Source: Artocarpus heterophyllus (taxonomy: Eukaryota; Streptophyta; Magnoliopsida; Rosales; Moraceae). From it: 64,000 nt of DNA. Below the pieces are notes generated by a model. The model was not told the DNA's origin and ran no database searches. It saw only the letters and a program-made list of their open reading frames with translations. The stretch lies in the NCBI GenBank assembly GCA_025403435.1, contig CM046340.1, positions 8,966,420-9,030,419 on the forward strand, read 5' to 3'. Position numbers and translations under genes: made by a program. How positions within the stretch are numbered: the stretch's first letter is position 1; every line of letters begins with the position of its first letter. Positions 24,761 to 37,398 of this stretch are shown here, one piece after another.

Positions 24761-26536
24761 GATTTTGATTTTTAAAGAAAGAGTTCCGGCTTCACCTTCG
24801 GCATCTCCTTATGGCTTGTCAACTATCATCGTTAACAAAAAGAGAAAACAACTATCATTAACAATTAACTATCATAAATGAGTTGTGAATTAAGAGGTCG
24901 TCATTCAAATTCAGGATTTCAAAAAGAAAAGGGCTTATATGTATTTCCTTTGTGCTCGATGTGGAAAAGGATTCAAATTGCTAAGAATAATCATGGACAT
25001 TATAATTTATTGTAAAATCCACTACAAGTTTTGGTTCATTACTTGATGATTAGGGACATCGATCAACTACCGAATTTTCTAAATATTCTTTAGAAAAACA
25101 CCAATCAAATTTATCAAATAAAAAGATACAATTCGGAGTGAAAAAGATTACACAGAGGACTAGAAACCATAACAAATAAATCCCACAAGAAAATCCACTA
25201 GACTCTAAAGAAACACATAGAAAAGTAACCCAAATCTTTACAACAACAACAATAATAAAAGTATTTTTTTTTAATTATATACGTTGTATTTTGAAGTTAT
25301 AAAAAAATTATATCTTTAGATTATCTTGTTTTATAACTTCAGGTTTTGAATTTATGCTCAATTAATACTTCTTGGTTAATAGTTATTTTTACCAAAAAAC
25401 CCAATTAACACCCTTAAAAATTGAGAAACATAAAAAGTCAAAAGTGTGAAGGGCATTATTTAAGTCAATTTTATAGCTAACATCAACCTTTAATAACAAA
25501 AAGTAAGATTTAGCATGAAATTGACAATGCAAAGGTTTAAATTTTATAGCTAAAATAAACCTTTAATAACAAAAAAAGTAAGAATTTAGCATGAAATTGA
25601 CAATGCAAAGATATAAATTTTATACAATACAAAATATAAGATATAATTTGTTTGATAAACTTAAATACAAAGTATAAAATTAAAAAAAAAAACCAAAAAA
25701 TAGTAATGACCAGGCAATTGCAATTAGCATGACATGTTAAAATCAATTTTCATAGGACTACGCGACAGATAAGTCAATAGTGCATAAACAATTTTCTTTC
25801 CCCATGGCACACGCATTCGACGCGTTTCACTACAGACCATTATCGCATTTATATTGTTTCGTGTTTTATCAAATTTTTTGAATTCCTATGGTACAGGCTT
25901 CCACGTGTTTCATTTCATTCACGGACAAACGTCAGTTTCAAAAGTCAATTCAATGCCAATAATACGTCGAAAAACTTTTTTTCTCCCAACCGCTCCTCTC
26001 CAGTGGGGGCCCCACCTACTGTGGGACCCACGTTGTGAGGAAAACAGCCCGATCGGAATGTTTAGAAGTGTTCTAACATGTTTGATTCGGGGACGAATTG
26101 ACAAGTCGTTTGAGGTGAACAATTAGCTCGCTACCACCATTTTTTTTTTTTTTTGTAATTCATTGCTGAAGTATGCTATATGCCTATATTTATTTTTATG
26201 GGATCTTTTTTTGTCATAAAAATTTAAGATATAAGTTGTAGGGATATAAATTTCATGGACTGCTTATTGCTTTTTTCTCAATGGAGGCGTTTGTAAAAAT
26301 TAGAAATGGTTTGTGTTAAATGAAAATATATAATTATATTTTTGAATGATTGAGTGGAACATAATTATAATTTTTTTGTAAAATAAGAATACAACAACAA
26401 CTTTCAATTATTCTATTGGGGCACAATCACAATTTTTTTTAAATAGGGACATAAATAAAATTTTAAATTATAAGCATAGAGTTAAAAATAAGTGAGGGCA
26501 CATGCCTCCACTAATTACCACCTGGCTCCACCACAT
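24761..26536. other. AT-rich intergenic sequence
   Basis: It contains the 2 x 75 bp tandem duplication at 25471-25622 and a short GC-richer patch at 25960-26110 with no domain. Towards 26500-26536 a 'cacctggctccaccacatac' end suggests the edge of a Tip100-type hAT relic. Confidence 0.4.
25471..25622. repeat. Tandem duplication, 2 x about 75 bp
   Basis: The words TTATAGCTAA, CCTTTAATAACAAAAA and AGCATGAAATTGACAATGCA occur in the same order in both copies. Confidence 0.8.
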
Positions 26537-27240
26537 ACAGGGGTAGAGGGAGTGAAGGCTAACTTTTTGAAAATTTATATTTTTGCCCAAAAATTTTCTA
26601 ATACTCGTAAATACCCTCTTTTCATCCACAAAATTTTATATGTGCCCCCTCTCATCCATAAAATTTTATATATGACTCCATCATTTAAAAACTTGTTCTT
26701 TGATTTATTTATTTTAAAATTATTTTTTATATGTGTCATTATTTTTTTGTTTCTAATTATCCCCCATCACAATAATGTTTCTCAAATACGCCTTTTTTAA
26801 ATTAGTCTTTTTAATTCTCTAAAATAATATTTATTTTTTAAATATGGCCTTCATGTATATATTTTCCTTATTGCCCTACTGAAATAGTTTTTCTTAATGT
26901 GTTTCTATTTAAACCTCTTTGTTTATGTAACCTTTTTAAATACTACTCTTTCTTTTGTCTTTCCTAAATACTTTATCATCAATTCTGCCCCATCGAAATT
27001 ATTTTTTAAAAAAAGTGTTCTACTTTATTTTTTTTTACTAAACTAAACTCAAAAGCGGATAGTAAATCAAGAAAAAACTAAACTTTTAAGAAAATTTTAC
27101 ATTCATATAGCACAAAAATCAACAAATTGAATACGTATATTTTGTTAACTATTTTATAGTATTAAGATTAAAATGATGGTTTTTAAAGTTTTTCATACTC
27201 TTAATTTATGCCCTTAAAATAAAATCCTGACTCTGTCACT
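26537..27240. mobile_element. Probable non-autonomous hAT (Tip100-like) relic
   Basis: The left end CAGGGGTAGAGGGAG and the right end, read on the other strand as AGTGACAGAGTCAGGATTTT, resemble the CAGGGGCGGAG-type termini of plant Tip100-like elements. The interior has no transposase. It is inverted relative to, and homologous with, 11310-11770. Ends are approximate. Confidence 0.45.
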
Positions 27241-27654
27241 ATTGTCAACCACTTTTTTGGTAGAGTAGAAAGAGGGAATTGTATATCTTGCATTTTTTGT
27301 TAGAATATTCATTCAACAGTTAAGAAGCTGCCCACTATTAAAATCCACGACCAAAATATTCCCTCGGATTCGAAGTGATTGAGGAACGAATATATGAGAG
27401 AATATTTAGGTAAATAAATCATATTATCCATTATATTGTGCCAATTATTATTTATTGCAAAAGATGAGTGTGAAATGAAACTTCATATACACTATCCCTT
27501 TTCTCTTCTAATCAAATCAGAATTGTAGAAAAGAAATGTTTATTCTCCATTTCTTTTTTTTAATGATGCAGCAAAAGAAAGAGAGAATAACTTATTTATT
27601 TCGCTACTTCCAATTTCCTCCCATTAGAGATTCAAACATAACCTTACTAAACCT

Positions 27655-27715
27655 AATATATACATATATATACACATATATATACATATACATATTATAT
27701 ATATATATATATATA
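27655..27715. repeat. (AT)-rich microsatellite
   Basis: TATA/CATA dinucleotides in an imperfect run. Confidence 0.85.
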
Positions 27716-27919
27716 GGTTTTTCCGGCAAAGCCCATTAGTTTTTTATTCATGTGTTCTTGTAATATTCAATTTGTTGAAGTGTTACATGTTATATAAGCA
27801 CTGAATAGAGTTATATTCATGAACAAAGCCGGACTAGTCCAGGATTTGTCTACAGTACATTGCATTACATATATCGCATACGTACAAGACCTTACTTGCT
27901 TCTAATTACGTAAAATTAA

Positions 27920-28477
27920 TTACCGCAGCCACCACGAATCACGTTCATCATCATTAGAACCGAAAGAGCAGAACTTGAAGAACAGAACTTCAACTGAACC
28001 AAAATCTCCCACTGCTCGGCCGCCGGCAGTTAGCGGCGGCGGAGCTGCTAGAGGGCCACGACAAAGGGGACATGTCACGTGTTCAAGTCGAGCCCATCCT
28101 TCTAAGCAACGCTGGTGAAAAACGTGAGAACATCTCAGCTCTCCAATCTCTTCTCCTTCGTCGACCTTGCCGAGGCAGACGGCGCAGACTTCCTCCGCGG
28201 GGTTGTCGTCCATGTGATGGCGCTCGTAACGGGTTATTCGGAAGAACTCGTCGGGACCGGTTTTCGGAATGTCGTAATGGGAAGGCGATGAGAAAGAAAA
28301 TTGGTTGTAGAGGAGGGCCTCAAATGCCCATTTTAGATTGGTTAGAGTTATGGCCACGTAATTCCAGATGGTAATTAAGGGTTCAGGAGTACTAGTACTA
28401 GTGAGCTTGAGAAAGCTGGTGGAGATAATTTGAAAGGAAAAGCAAGCTAGAGTGGAGAAAAATTTTGAGAGGCCCAT
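27920..28477 (-). CDS. RING-H2 finger protein, paralogue 3 (intact)
   Basis: A 185-residue single-exon protein starting at ATG 28477 with no upstream in-frame extension. Residues 1-60 are hydrophobic-rich (FSTLACFSFQIIS, then LITIWNYVAITL) and suggest a membrane-associated N-terminus. The RING-H2 finger is at residues 98-139: C98-X2-C101-X14-C116-X-H118-X2-H121-X2-C124-X11-C136-X2-C139. The C-terminus SVEVLFFKFCSFGSNDDERD followed by SWWLR is conserved with paralogue 2, so it is probably functional. By family it should act as an E2-dependent ubiquitin ligase. It is the least disturbed of the three copies and the more diverged one, outside the 6.9-14.2 kb duplication. A G-box lies about 160 bases upstream. 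The substrate is unknown. Confidence 0.88.
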   Translation of the reverse strand: MGLSKFFSTLACFSFQIISTSFLKLTSTSTPEPLITIWNYVAITLTNLKWAFEALLYNQFSFSSPSHYDIPKTGPDEFFRITRYERHHMDDNPAEEVCAVCLGKVDEGEEIGELRCSHVFHQRCLEGWARLEHVTCPLCRGPLAAPPPLTAGGRAVGDFGSVEVLFFKFCSFGSNDDERDSWWLR

Positions 28478-28634
28478 GCTTGTTTTTGTTTTGTTGGTTT
28501 ATTCCAACTTTCTTTGCTTTATCTTTGAAGCCTAAAGTGGGGAATTTCTAGACTTTAAGAAGAGGGTTGGAGTGGACGCAGGAAAATAGGAAATGAAGCC
28601 AAGAAAAGTAAGCCGTACTAGTATCACTTCACAC

Positions 28635-28640
28635 CACGTG
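28635..28640 (-). promoter_or_regulatory. G-box CACGTG upstream of RING-H2 paralogue 3
   Basis: CACGTG in the context ACCACGTGAA, about 160 bases before the start codon. Paralogue 1 also has a G-box, so the motif may be ancestral. No expression evidence is available here. Confidence 0.45.
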
Positions 28641-31600
28641 AAGGCCTATGTTAACGTTGGAATGCAACTTGTCATTTGTGAGCACAAAAATGATGGACAA
28701 TTCTCGACGGACCCTTTTAGTTAGATTTTCAACAATTGTAATAACTTTTACGACTGTTTTTAACCTTGATGAAATCCGTAGTTTTTAGTAAGGAAGAAGA
28801 AAGTAATTCCTTTTGAAGATTTCAGAAATATATCTCGCTCTTTCTTTTTTCTTGCTCAATATATCTTGTATATTATTGTTGTTGTTATTGTTTGATGAAA
28901 AAGCGTTCAGTAAGTATCCCGTGCTATATTTGAATGTAAGTGCATCACCAATAAGGGTCTATTTAGGTTAGCTTTTGCTTTTAATTTTAAGTAGTAGAAG
29001 GATAGAAATATAAATTATAACTTTTTAATTGGTCTTTAAATAGTGCATAGAAAAGGTATTTTTTTATTTCAAAAGAGCTTTGGAATTTGTTTGTTTAAAT
29101 AAGTCAAAGCTCTTGTTGGTATAAAAAATAGTATAATTTAAGGATATGAATGGAATTCTAATTTATTCTTAAATATAAGATCAAAAATGTAAATTAACAA
29201 AGTTTTCATAAGCATCAAATGGTTGGCTTCTCCTAAAAGTATTTATAAAAATAAAAAATACTTTTATAGGGCTCATCTAAACATATCAAAAAGTAGTTTT
29301 TAGAGTAAATAAGCTAAAACAGTACTTTTAAGCCATTTCAAAACATGTTCCAAGTGAATGGTTTAAATCTAAATTTTATTAGTGGCTATTAGTCGACGTA
29401 TGTGCCAAAACATAATTGTGTGGACAAGAGTAAGAAGATTTCTGTTTTTCAAATATGTGGTTAGGGCCGTCTATTGACACTCCCTATTTTCCTTTTCATA
29501 TCCCCATTTTTCTTGTTATCACCAACCCAACCGACCAAACATAACTGCACCTAAGGAACATATATATAATATCATTGATTAAAAAGAAAAGAAAGATTTC
29601 AATTTCGTTATGAAAAGAAATGATTGTACTTTTTTTTGAACGCCACTTTTATTTTCGCTGATTAAAGGAACAAATAGAACTTTAAGTATTGGAATTGATT
29701 CCATTTTTCTTTTCCTTATTAGTTTCTTTCAAAAAAATCCAAATACACCAGAACGAATTTCCATATTATAAATAAATCAATTCGTATATACACCATTTTC
29801 TTCCCCTAAAAAAATCAATTCATATAATCAATGGAGTTCAACGATTAAAAAAAATGAGAATTTTGAAGAAAAAATAAACCATGTAATTTTTTACGAGAAG
29901 ACTCTTGACTATCAGAATCTATCTCTATTCTTAAAAAAACTAGGGCATAATAAATTGGGTCCCCTAATTCTTTAATTTTTTTTAAAGAAAACTCAATTTT
30001 CCACCAATGCCCACGCACAGACAAGCACTTTGCAAATTACTTTATTCAACTTAAATTGAACATCTCAATTAATGAAATGAAAGGAAAGGTGTTGGGGGAA
30101 AATATTTTTAAATTTCTCTTTAAAAAAGTTGCACAAATAATGATCCAATTTATATTGCTAGAGGAATAATATTTTTATTACGCGTTATATATTTCAATCA
30201 AAAGCTATAAACACATCTCATTTTCTTTTTTTTCCCCCCTAAATACTTCCACAAAGAGAAAATTGTAACCAATTATTTAACAAAAGAAGATTTTGTTTAA
30301 TAATATCATGGTAAGATAGCTAATTTATTGTTTTTAATGATCTCTCAGTCAAATCATTGCATCAACTTTTTACAAAAAGATTTCTATTTTATATTTGGAT
30401 TCAAAAATAATTAAGAATTTAAAAAGAGACTTGTTTCTGGAGGAATTAGAATAGCTTTCTTTCTACTAAATAAGTGTTTCTTTTTTTCTATCTTCTTTGC
30501 TTTAATATTTTTGTTATTTTTCGAATACACTAATATATATGCTTTAATGAAATAAAAATAATCTGCCCCATTAAAAAAAGATAAAAAAAATGTCCTCCTG
30601 AATGTCTTCTAATACCAGTGCTTTCAGTTGTTTTTCTTTTTATTAATTTTTATTTTTCTTAATCAAATATATGTGGGTCCCACTTTGAGTATTATTGCTT
30701 CATTTTGTAAAGTTGGAACTTCCAAGTAAAAGGAACTAACGTAGAAGGCAACACGTTAAAAAACACGCAAAGAAATGTAATATAATTTATAAAATATGTG
30801 GCTGCGTATGTAAGAGACGTATCGAAAACATACGTGGAACGTTGAGGGCAGATGCCCAAACAAAAAGAGGAAAGCAAGCATGTCAAAGGAAGCAGCTAAG
30901 CTAGCATGTTGTTATGTGAATTTTTTTATATATATACTTATAGATATAAATCTTTTCAGAAAAAACATCTCATTAATTTTTTTTTATTTTTTCTTAAAAA
31001 AATTGGAAAATACATCCTTACTTAAACATTTTTTCACGCACCACTCTATTTTATTTATTTCTTTCTCAAACTTTACCTAAGAAATCTTTTGTTTGTAAAT
31101 ATTTCTCATGAAAATGTTTTGCTTAATAATTTTCCTCAAACAAATCCTTAAGATATTTTTTCCATTGAGATGTCTAATATTAATTTTCAAATATTTCGCT
31201 ATCAATATTTATATTATTTTCTCAAATTTGCTCTTTTCAACATTTTATCCATATAGTATATAATATATATTTGTATAGGAATGGGAATGTCTCACTAGTT
31301 TTATTAAACATTTTTTCTAAAAATATGTATCTAGGTAAACATTTAAGTGCATTCTGTTAAAATATTATTTTCTTAAATATGACCATAATAAATACCTGTA
31401 ACCCCCACTAAAACAATTTGAAACGAAAAATTGGCTTAAATTGATGTAGCTTATTAATTTTAAATTAAAATCAAATATTTTTTTAACAAAATCAATCTAA
31501 TTATTAATGAAAAAAATCCAAGGCTGACATAAATTTATGTAATATATGGGTAAACAAATCAAGGAAATTAACATTCCAAATATATGAATGAGCTGGGTTG

Positions 31601-31658
31601 TGATAATATTAGTGTTGTGTTTAATAGACAAGTGACACAGGCGTCAACTCATAACTAA
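28641..31658. other. AT-rich intergenic sequence, no gene recognised
   Basis: About 3 kb of homopolymer-rich sequence. Open frames near 30692-31080 are low-complexity and have no domain. A 'gggtctatttaggttagctttt' word at 28968 may mark a transposon end, but no matching inverted end was found. Confidence 0.5.
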
Positions 31659-32045
31659 AAGTGTGTTTAGTAGGAGGGAGGGAGAGGTGAAGGGAGAGAA
31701 TCAATTTCTTGTTTGGTTGGAGAGAAAAGAGGTGGATGGATGACTTTTTCTCTTGAGCCCATCTAAACTACTTTTTTCAATGATGATAGGATTCATCAAA
31801 TCCATCATATTTAGATTTAAAAGATTATTTTACTCTTATAATTAAAAAAATTATTAAGTAAATAATAAAAATAGACAATATAATAATTAGATAAAAAAGC
31901 TATCATATATCATTTCCATTCTCCCTCTTTTCTACCAATCAACTTAAAAAATTATTATAATTCTCTCCATCTTTCCTATTTTTCATCCATTCAATCCAAC
32001 TCTCTCAGTCATTTTTGCTCTTTATTCCTCCTACTAAACAGAGCC
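31659..32045. mobile_element. MITE with TIR GTTTAGTAGGAGG
   Basis: The left end GTGTGTTTAGTAGGAGG is matched by the right end CCTCCTACTAAACAGAG, an inverted pair of about 15-18 bases around a 350-bp non-coding core. The core carries GGAGAG-type words on the left and CTCTCC-type words on the right. The target duplication is unclear. Confidence 0.65.
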
Positions 32046-33249
32046 TGACATAATCAATATATAGGTTGGCGCAAACGTGGCTCAAAATTGCCACCATCCT
32101 GCTTGATTCAAATTTCATCTCTTTTTCCTCTTGATGCCCCGTTAGTTCTTTCGCATACTGACATCATGTTATGTTAGAAAAATGGCAATTGGATGAATGA
32201 GAAATTGATGCTCATTGGTGGAGATTAATGGAGGTCATAAACCTCATGTTGTAACACACAAAGGCATGGATTAATAGGTGATTATCAGCTTCATAATCAT
32301 GAAAAATGGAGGGTTACAACCAATGGTTTAATGAGAGATTATGAGCACCATTATCATAATTATGAGCTTCATAATCATGAAAATGAAGGGTTACAACCAA
32401 TGGTTTAATAGGAGATTATGAGTACCATTATCATGAAAAATGGAAGGTTGCAACCAATGTCATTATGCACAAAAATTCTGAATAATGCCTCTTTATAATG
32501 TGGATTGTAACGTCTATTCTCTTAAGCCTATATAATGAACTCTCCTTCACATGTTTGAGACACACACAATTGCATAGAATTTGCACTCACTAAGTCATAG
32601 AGTTTTTCCTTTGTTTTTCAAGTTCCATCTAGTTTTTGTTGTAGTCATTTTTTGGTGATAGAAGAAAAACAGTTTCAAGTTCGTCGGAAACGGTATCCAA
32701 TAGTGCTTAAGATTCCGTTGGTAGTCGTTGTATCCTGGGAGACAGACGTCCGTAGAATCCTCATGCACAACCGGATGGGACAAATCTGTTTTAAGGAAAG
32801 CATGACCTACACGTGCCTCGATCATTTTTCGTCTAATTTTCACGTTGCGTTGCCTCCATTGAGGTTGAAGTTGAAGGTTTTGTTATACCTACTTTGTTAT
32901 TTTCATTTTAGAAAAATTTGTAACTTGTTTGTTTTATTCATGCAATATATTGTTTGCAATTCCTTTATCCATATTCTATGTTGTATTTACTAACAATCTT
33001 AAAACAAATTAATCCTTGAAGATGGACAGGTTACTAGAACGACTTATCGTAATTCCGTTGCTTATTGTTTATTCTAATTAGCTTAGTTATTATGCTAATC
33101 GTAGTATTTGTTTACGAGCAATTTTCAACTTTGACAGATTTGGTTTGCTTTTGTTATTGGCTTTGGTTGTTGTTATAAACGTATAGGTTGTTATAACTTT
33201 TTCCTTTACCATACATTGTTGTACAAATTTTGGGATTCATTATTACGAT

Positions 33250-33281
<32 letters not shown>

Positions 33282-33953
33282 TATATAAATAAAGGTTATA
33301 AACAATTTTGGTTTTATTTTTTATTTTTTTAATTTTTATTTTTTTCAATTTGTCGAAAAAGTTTACATTAAACATTTACGTTATTTTGTTATTACGGTTT
33401 CTATATACAGTCTTAAATAATTTGTTTTGTTGTTAATTGTAGAGAAATCTTTTGTATTTATTCCATCAATAATTTATGTTATATACATTAACGTTAGGTT
33501 ATTATTTGCTCATTAACCTGTTGTATTAGTGTGTACAACAGCAATTTATTCATTATTTTAATGCCGTGGTTGCTATTGATTTAGTTCTTCTTATATAATT
33601 ATAGCCTTTATATAATCGTTTTTGGTTTCTGAATCGTTCCATATTCAGTGTTTTAAATATTTTAATTGTTGGCTTCTAAGTGTTCATTTTGAGCTTCTGT
33701 GACATATACAGATTTTACACTTTGTATTTTGTTATTACGGTTTTGTATTTTTGGCTTGTTATATATATATATATAATATAACAACAAAATACCATATGAC
33801 AAAATACCGTCAACAGAATCTTGGTTTGTACGTTTATAAATATTTCAGTATATTGTAGTATACATAAACATTTATGTTATAATTTTATAGCTTCTTAAAG
33901 TTATTATTGAAGAAAACTAATTCATAGTTTTATTTTCAGTTGAAGTTGAAGAA
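32046..33953 (+). repeat. Probable LTR/leader region of the truncated copia element
   Basis: A TGTTAGAAAAATGGC string at about 32171 could be the LTR start. Three imperfect copies of an approximately 65-base unit ('tcatgaaaaatggagggtta', 'caaccaatggtttaat', 'agattatgag') lie at 32300-32455. No clear LTR end or PBS could be found before the gag start at 33954. An (AT)n run lies at 33249-33276. Assignment rests mainly on position upstream of gag. Confidence 0.4.
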
Positions 33954-35190
33954 ATGGGTGACAACATGAATGTTGTTCCAACTGAGAATGTTCTAACTAG
34001 GAGCACTTCTGAGACACCGATACCATTTCCTAGGGTTCATGCTTCGACCTCGACACAACCTTTATCGGTTACGGTTCTTGTTAACCACAATGAAAAACCT
34101 GAAAAGTTTAATGGACTGAATTTTAAAACTTGGCAACAAAAGATGTTGTTCTATTTGACAACACTGAATCTTGAGAGATTCTTGAAAGAGGATCCTCCTA
34201 CTGTTAGAGAGGATGAAACAGATGCTCAGACCTTACTTGTTGTTGAAGCATGGAAGCATTCTGACTTCTTGTGCAAGAATTATATTCTGAATAGTTTGAC
34301 TGATGCACTTTATAATATGTACAGTTCTAAAAAAAACGGCCAAAGAAGTATGGGAGTCCTTGGACCATAAATACAAAATAGAAGATGCTGGTGCTAAGAA
34401 GTTCATAGTTGGACGGTTCATGAACTATAGAATGGTGGATTCTAAGACTGTAATTAGTTAAGTACAAGAACTGCAATTACTCATTCATGAAATTCATGCT
34501 GAAGGAATGGTAATTAGTGAGTCTTTTTAGGTAGCTGCAATCATAGAGATGCTACCCCTGCGTGGAATGACTTCAAGAACAATCTGAAGCACAAGCGTAA
34601 AGAGATGAGCGTTGAAGATCTTATTGTTCGACTTCGCATTGAGGAAGACAATAGAAGATCTGAGAAAAAGCTTTTTAACAAGTCTGTTGCTAAAGCAAAT
34701 GTGGTGGAGCATGATAAAAGCTCCAAGAACAAGAAAACCAAGTCGGGGTCCAAGCTGGGGCCTAAGGGTGGAATTTTAAAGAAGCATAAATTCCAAGGAA
34801 AATGTTTCAACTGTGACAAGGTGGGTCACAAGTCGGCAGATTGTAGGCTGCCAAAGAGAAACAAGAAGAAAAAGGCTAATGTGATGGACACCATCACATA
34901 AGAAGTGTCAGACGTCAGTCTCTCTGTCGTGGTCTCTGAAGTCAACATGGTGGACTCTAACCCAAAGGAGTGGTGGCTAGACACTGGGGCCACACACCAT
35001 GTCTGCTGTGATAGAGCTGCTTTTGTTGAACTCGTACTGTCAGATTCTAGAGAGAAGCTGTATATGGACAACTCTGCCACATCTGAGATTAAGGGCCAAG
35101 GAATGGTGGTTCTGAAAATGACATCAGGCAAGGAAGTTAAGCTTCAAAATGTGCTGTATGTGCCTGATTTCCGAAAGAATCTCATTTCTG
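33954..35190 (+). pseudogene. Truncated copia gag-protease relic
   Basis: From ATG 33954 a 138-codon frame reads as copia gag (NEKPEKFNGLNFKTWQQKML, then YLTTLNLERFLKEDPP). A lengthened A-run near 34328-34335 shifts the frame. Gag continues as [12 protein letters not shown]... with stops near 34457 and 34529. Then follow a Lys-rich tract and a zinc knuckle CFNCDKVGHKSADC (C-X2-C-X4-H-X4-C). A stop at 34899 separates the protease part, which has [12 protein letters not shown] (Asp-Thr-Gly active site) and [14 protein letters not shown]. Homology stops at about 35190; integrase and reverse transcriptase are absent. Non-functional. Confidence 0.85.
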
Positions 35191-37274
35191 AAAAGTGGTC
35201 TATCACCGGAGATGGAGAGAGCAGCGTCGTTGAGGCAGAGAGAGAGAAGAAAAGGACAAAAATTGGATATAAATTTGAGAGTATTTTAGTCATAATTATT
35301 TAATTTGAACATCTTAATTGAAATGTGACATTTACTAACATCCTAAAGTATTTATGATATTTGCTACTAATAGCTAACATTTCTTATAATTTCCCTTGTT
35401 GTTGTTGTTATTTTGGTTTGGATAAACGTGATAGTGCTTGAACTTAAATAAAATATACCACTTTAAAAATTTAGTTCTTTATCTGTACATTTTAATAAGA
35501 AAAATAGACAAATTTCCTGGCAAAGCAATTTAATAGCTTCAAGATCTCTTGCGCATTAGCCTGTCTGATCTACCTATCATACTACGTGGGTAACAACCCC
35601 TGGTGCCAGCTTTTATTTTCCACTCTCTAACTAAAAACTCGGCAAAATGACCCCATATATTGTCAGGAGAAGGGCTGCTCTTCTATTTTTTGATTAGGAA
35701 AGCAACACTACCTAGGGGTAGTGACTGTTTATTGAAAATACAAGACCCTACTGCGTGAGAATGCGATGTATAGAGTCTGACATCTACCTCATGCTAGAAT
35801 TGTTATATGCTTTGAATAGAAGCCCTCAGTAAAAAGTAAGGGTAACCCTAACTGTCTATATAAATATATGAGTGTAGTTTTAATGGTTATATTTTAAATA
35901 GATATTATTTTTATTATTAGTTGCTTGATAAAAATTTAACAGTTGTAATGAGATAGTTATTTGACAAAACAAGTATATGATAATAAGTTTGAATTAATAT
36001 CATACCACATAATTAATTGTTGTTAAAATATACTATTTTTAAAAATGTAATCATTAGGAATTAATAGCATGTTATATAATCAATTGTTGTTAAAATATAT
36101 ATTTTAAAAAATATAACCATTGAAAATATAACAATTAAAACTAAGTCTATATATATAATATACCGTATGTCTACGAGTGTATTTTTTATTAATCTGTGTG
36201 TGCATGTATTTCACATCATGTCCACGTATGAGGTATCATCATATGGAAGAAAAAGAAAAAGAAAAAAACACAACCATATGTTATACCAAAAAAGAACAAC
36301 GTTACAATATTATTGGACAAGAGTATGTAAATATGATGAATATTTACTCTGTTCGGGGGAAAAAAAAAGGAAGAAGAAAGATTTTTGTTTCGTAAGAAAT
36401 CGAGTAATAATTTCTGTTAAAAATGCATGCTGGAAGGAGGACCACAGTGGTTTAAACGCTTTGTTGAATGTAGAATCCTCAACCACTCTAAGTTTGTTGC
36501 TTTTGGGAGAAAGTCCCTTTGTTTTTAAATTGAGACCCACGTCCACCTCAACCCAGCAGCCTCATCGGACACATATTTCTTGTTGACGCCTAAACAGATA
36601 TTATCGTCGATGCCTAAAAGTATGCACAGCATGTGGGGCCACATGGTGGTTGGAACATTGTCAGTTTTGTGTCTGTCAAGGACACTTGGCAATTTAACAG
36701 CGTATTGACTAGAGAAGAGATATATAATATATTCCAATATGAAAAGTAAAAAATATTAAATTTTAAATTTAATATTTTTATTTTGTGGGTATAAATAGAA
36801 TTTCTCTTTTTTTCATAGATTTTATGCTCTCAGAGAAACGAGCCCACGACCGACAATGGGGTTCAGTTAATGAGGTGGGTTGAAACAGCCTTGGGCCATC
36901 ACGGGTCCTTGATGAAGTTGTTAAACATTCATCGGAAAGTAGGGGTGATTAAGGCTAATATAGCGACATTATTTTTAGAAAATTTGTCTATTTTCTTTAT
37001 CACGGAAATATAGATAAAATAACTAGACTATGTGCAATCTAATTTACACAAGATTTTGGAGAAATTTCTCTCCTACTACGAGGCATAAAGATTTATGCCC
37101 CATTGCTCCTCTTTAAGATTTTTCGCTTCTTCTTTTACTCCCTTATAAATAAAATTAAATGAGGCAGAATTGTAAGACGTAATTACATAAGGGTACAAAA
37201 ACTTACAAAAAAAAAGGGGAAAATTCTTTTATATATCTAAAGAAAATAGACCAAATGATACCATGTTGCCAAAC
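35191..37274. other. Spacer with a partial array unit (unit 0)
   Basis: 35565-35640 ('catactacgtgggtaacaac', 'cctggtgccagcttttat') matches 55740-55795 of the tandem array. 37150-37274 matches the end of later units ('gaggcagaattgtaagacg'). The stretch between is rearranged and contains no recognisable gene. Confidence 0.5.
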
Positions 37275-37398
37275 ACTAATGGTACGAGTGTTTATGAAAT
37301 CCGTAAATTCATAAGATCCGCTCAATCCAATCCCAATCAAATGTTTCGGATTGGATTAGAAAGAGTTTTAGATTGGTTCCAAATTGAGATAAAGGTTC

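Noticed and set aside
28968..29345. Possible MITE starting GGGTCTATTTAGG
   Set aside because: The similar word at about 29268 is in direct, not inverted, orientation and no TSD was found.
34905..35303. Protease-region ORF as a functional gene
   Set aside because: It is the remnant of a copia polyprotein lacking integrase and RT, with gag broken upstream.
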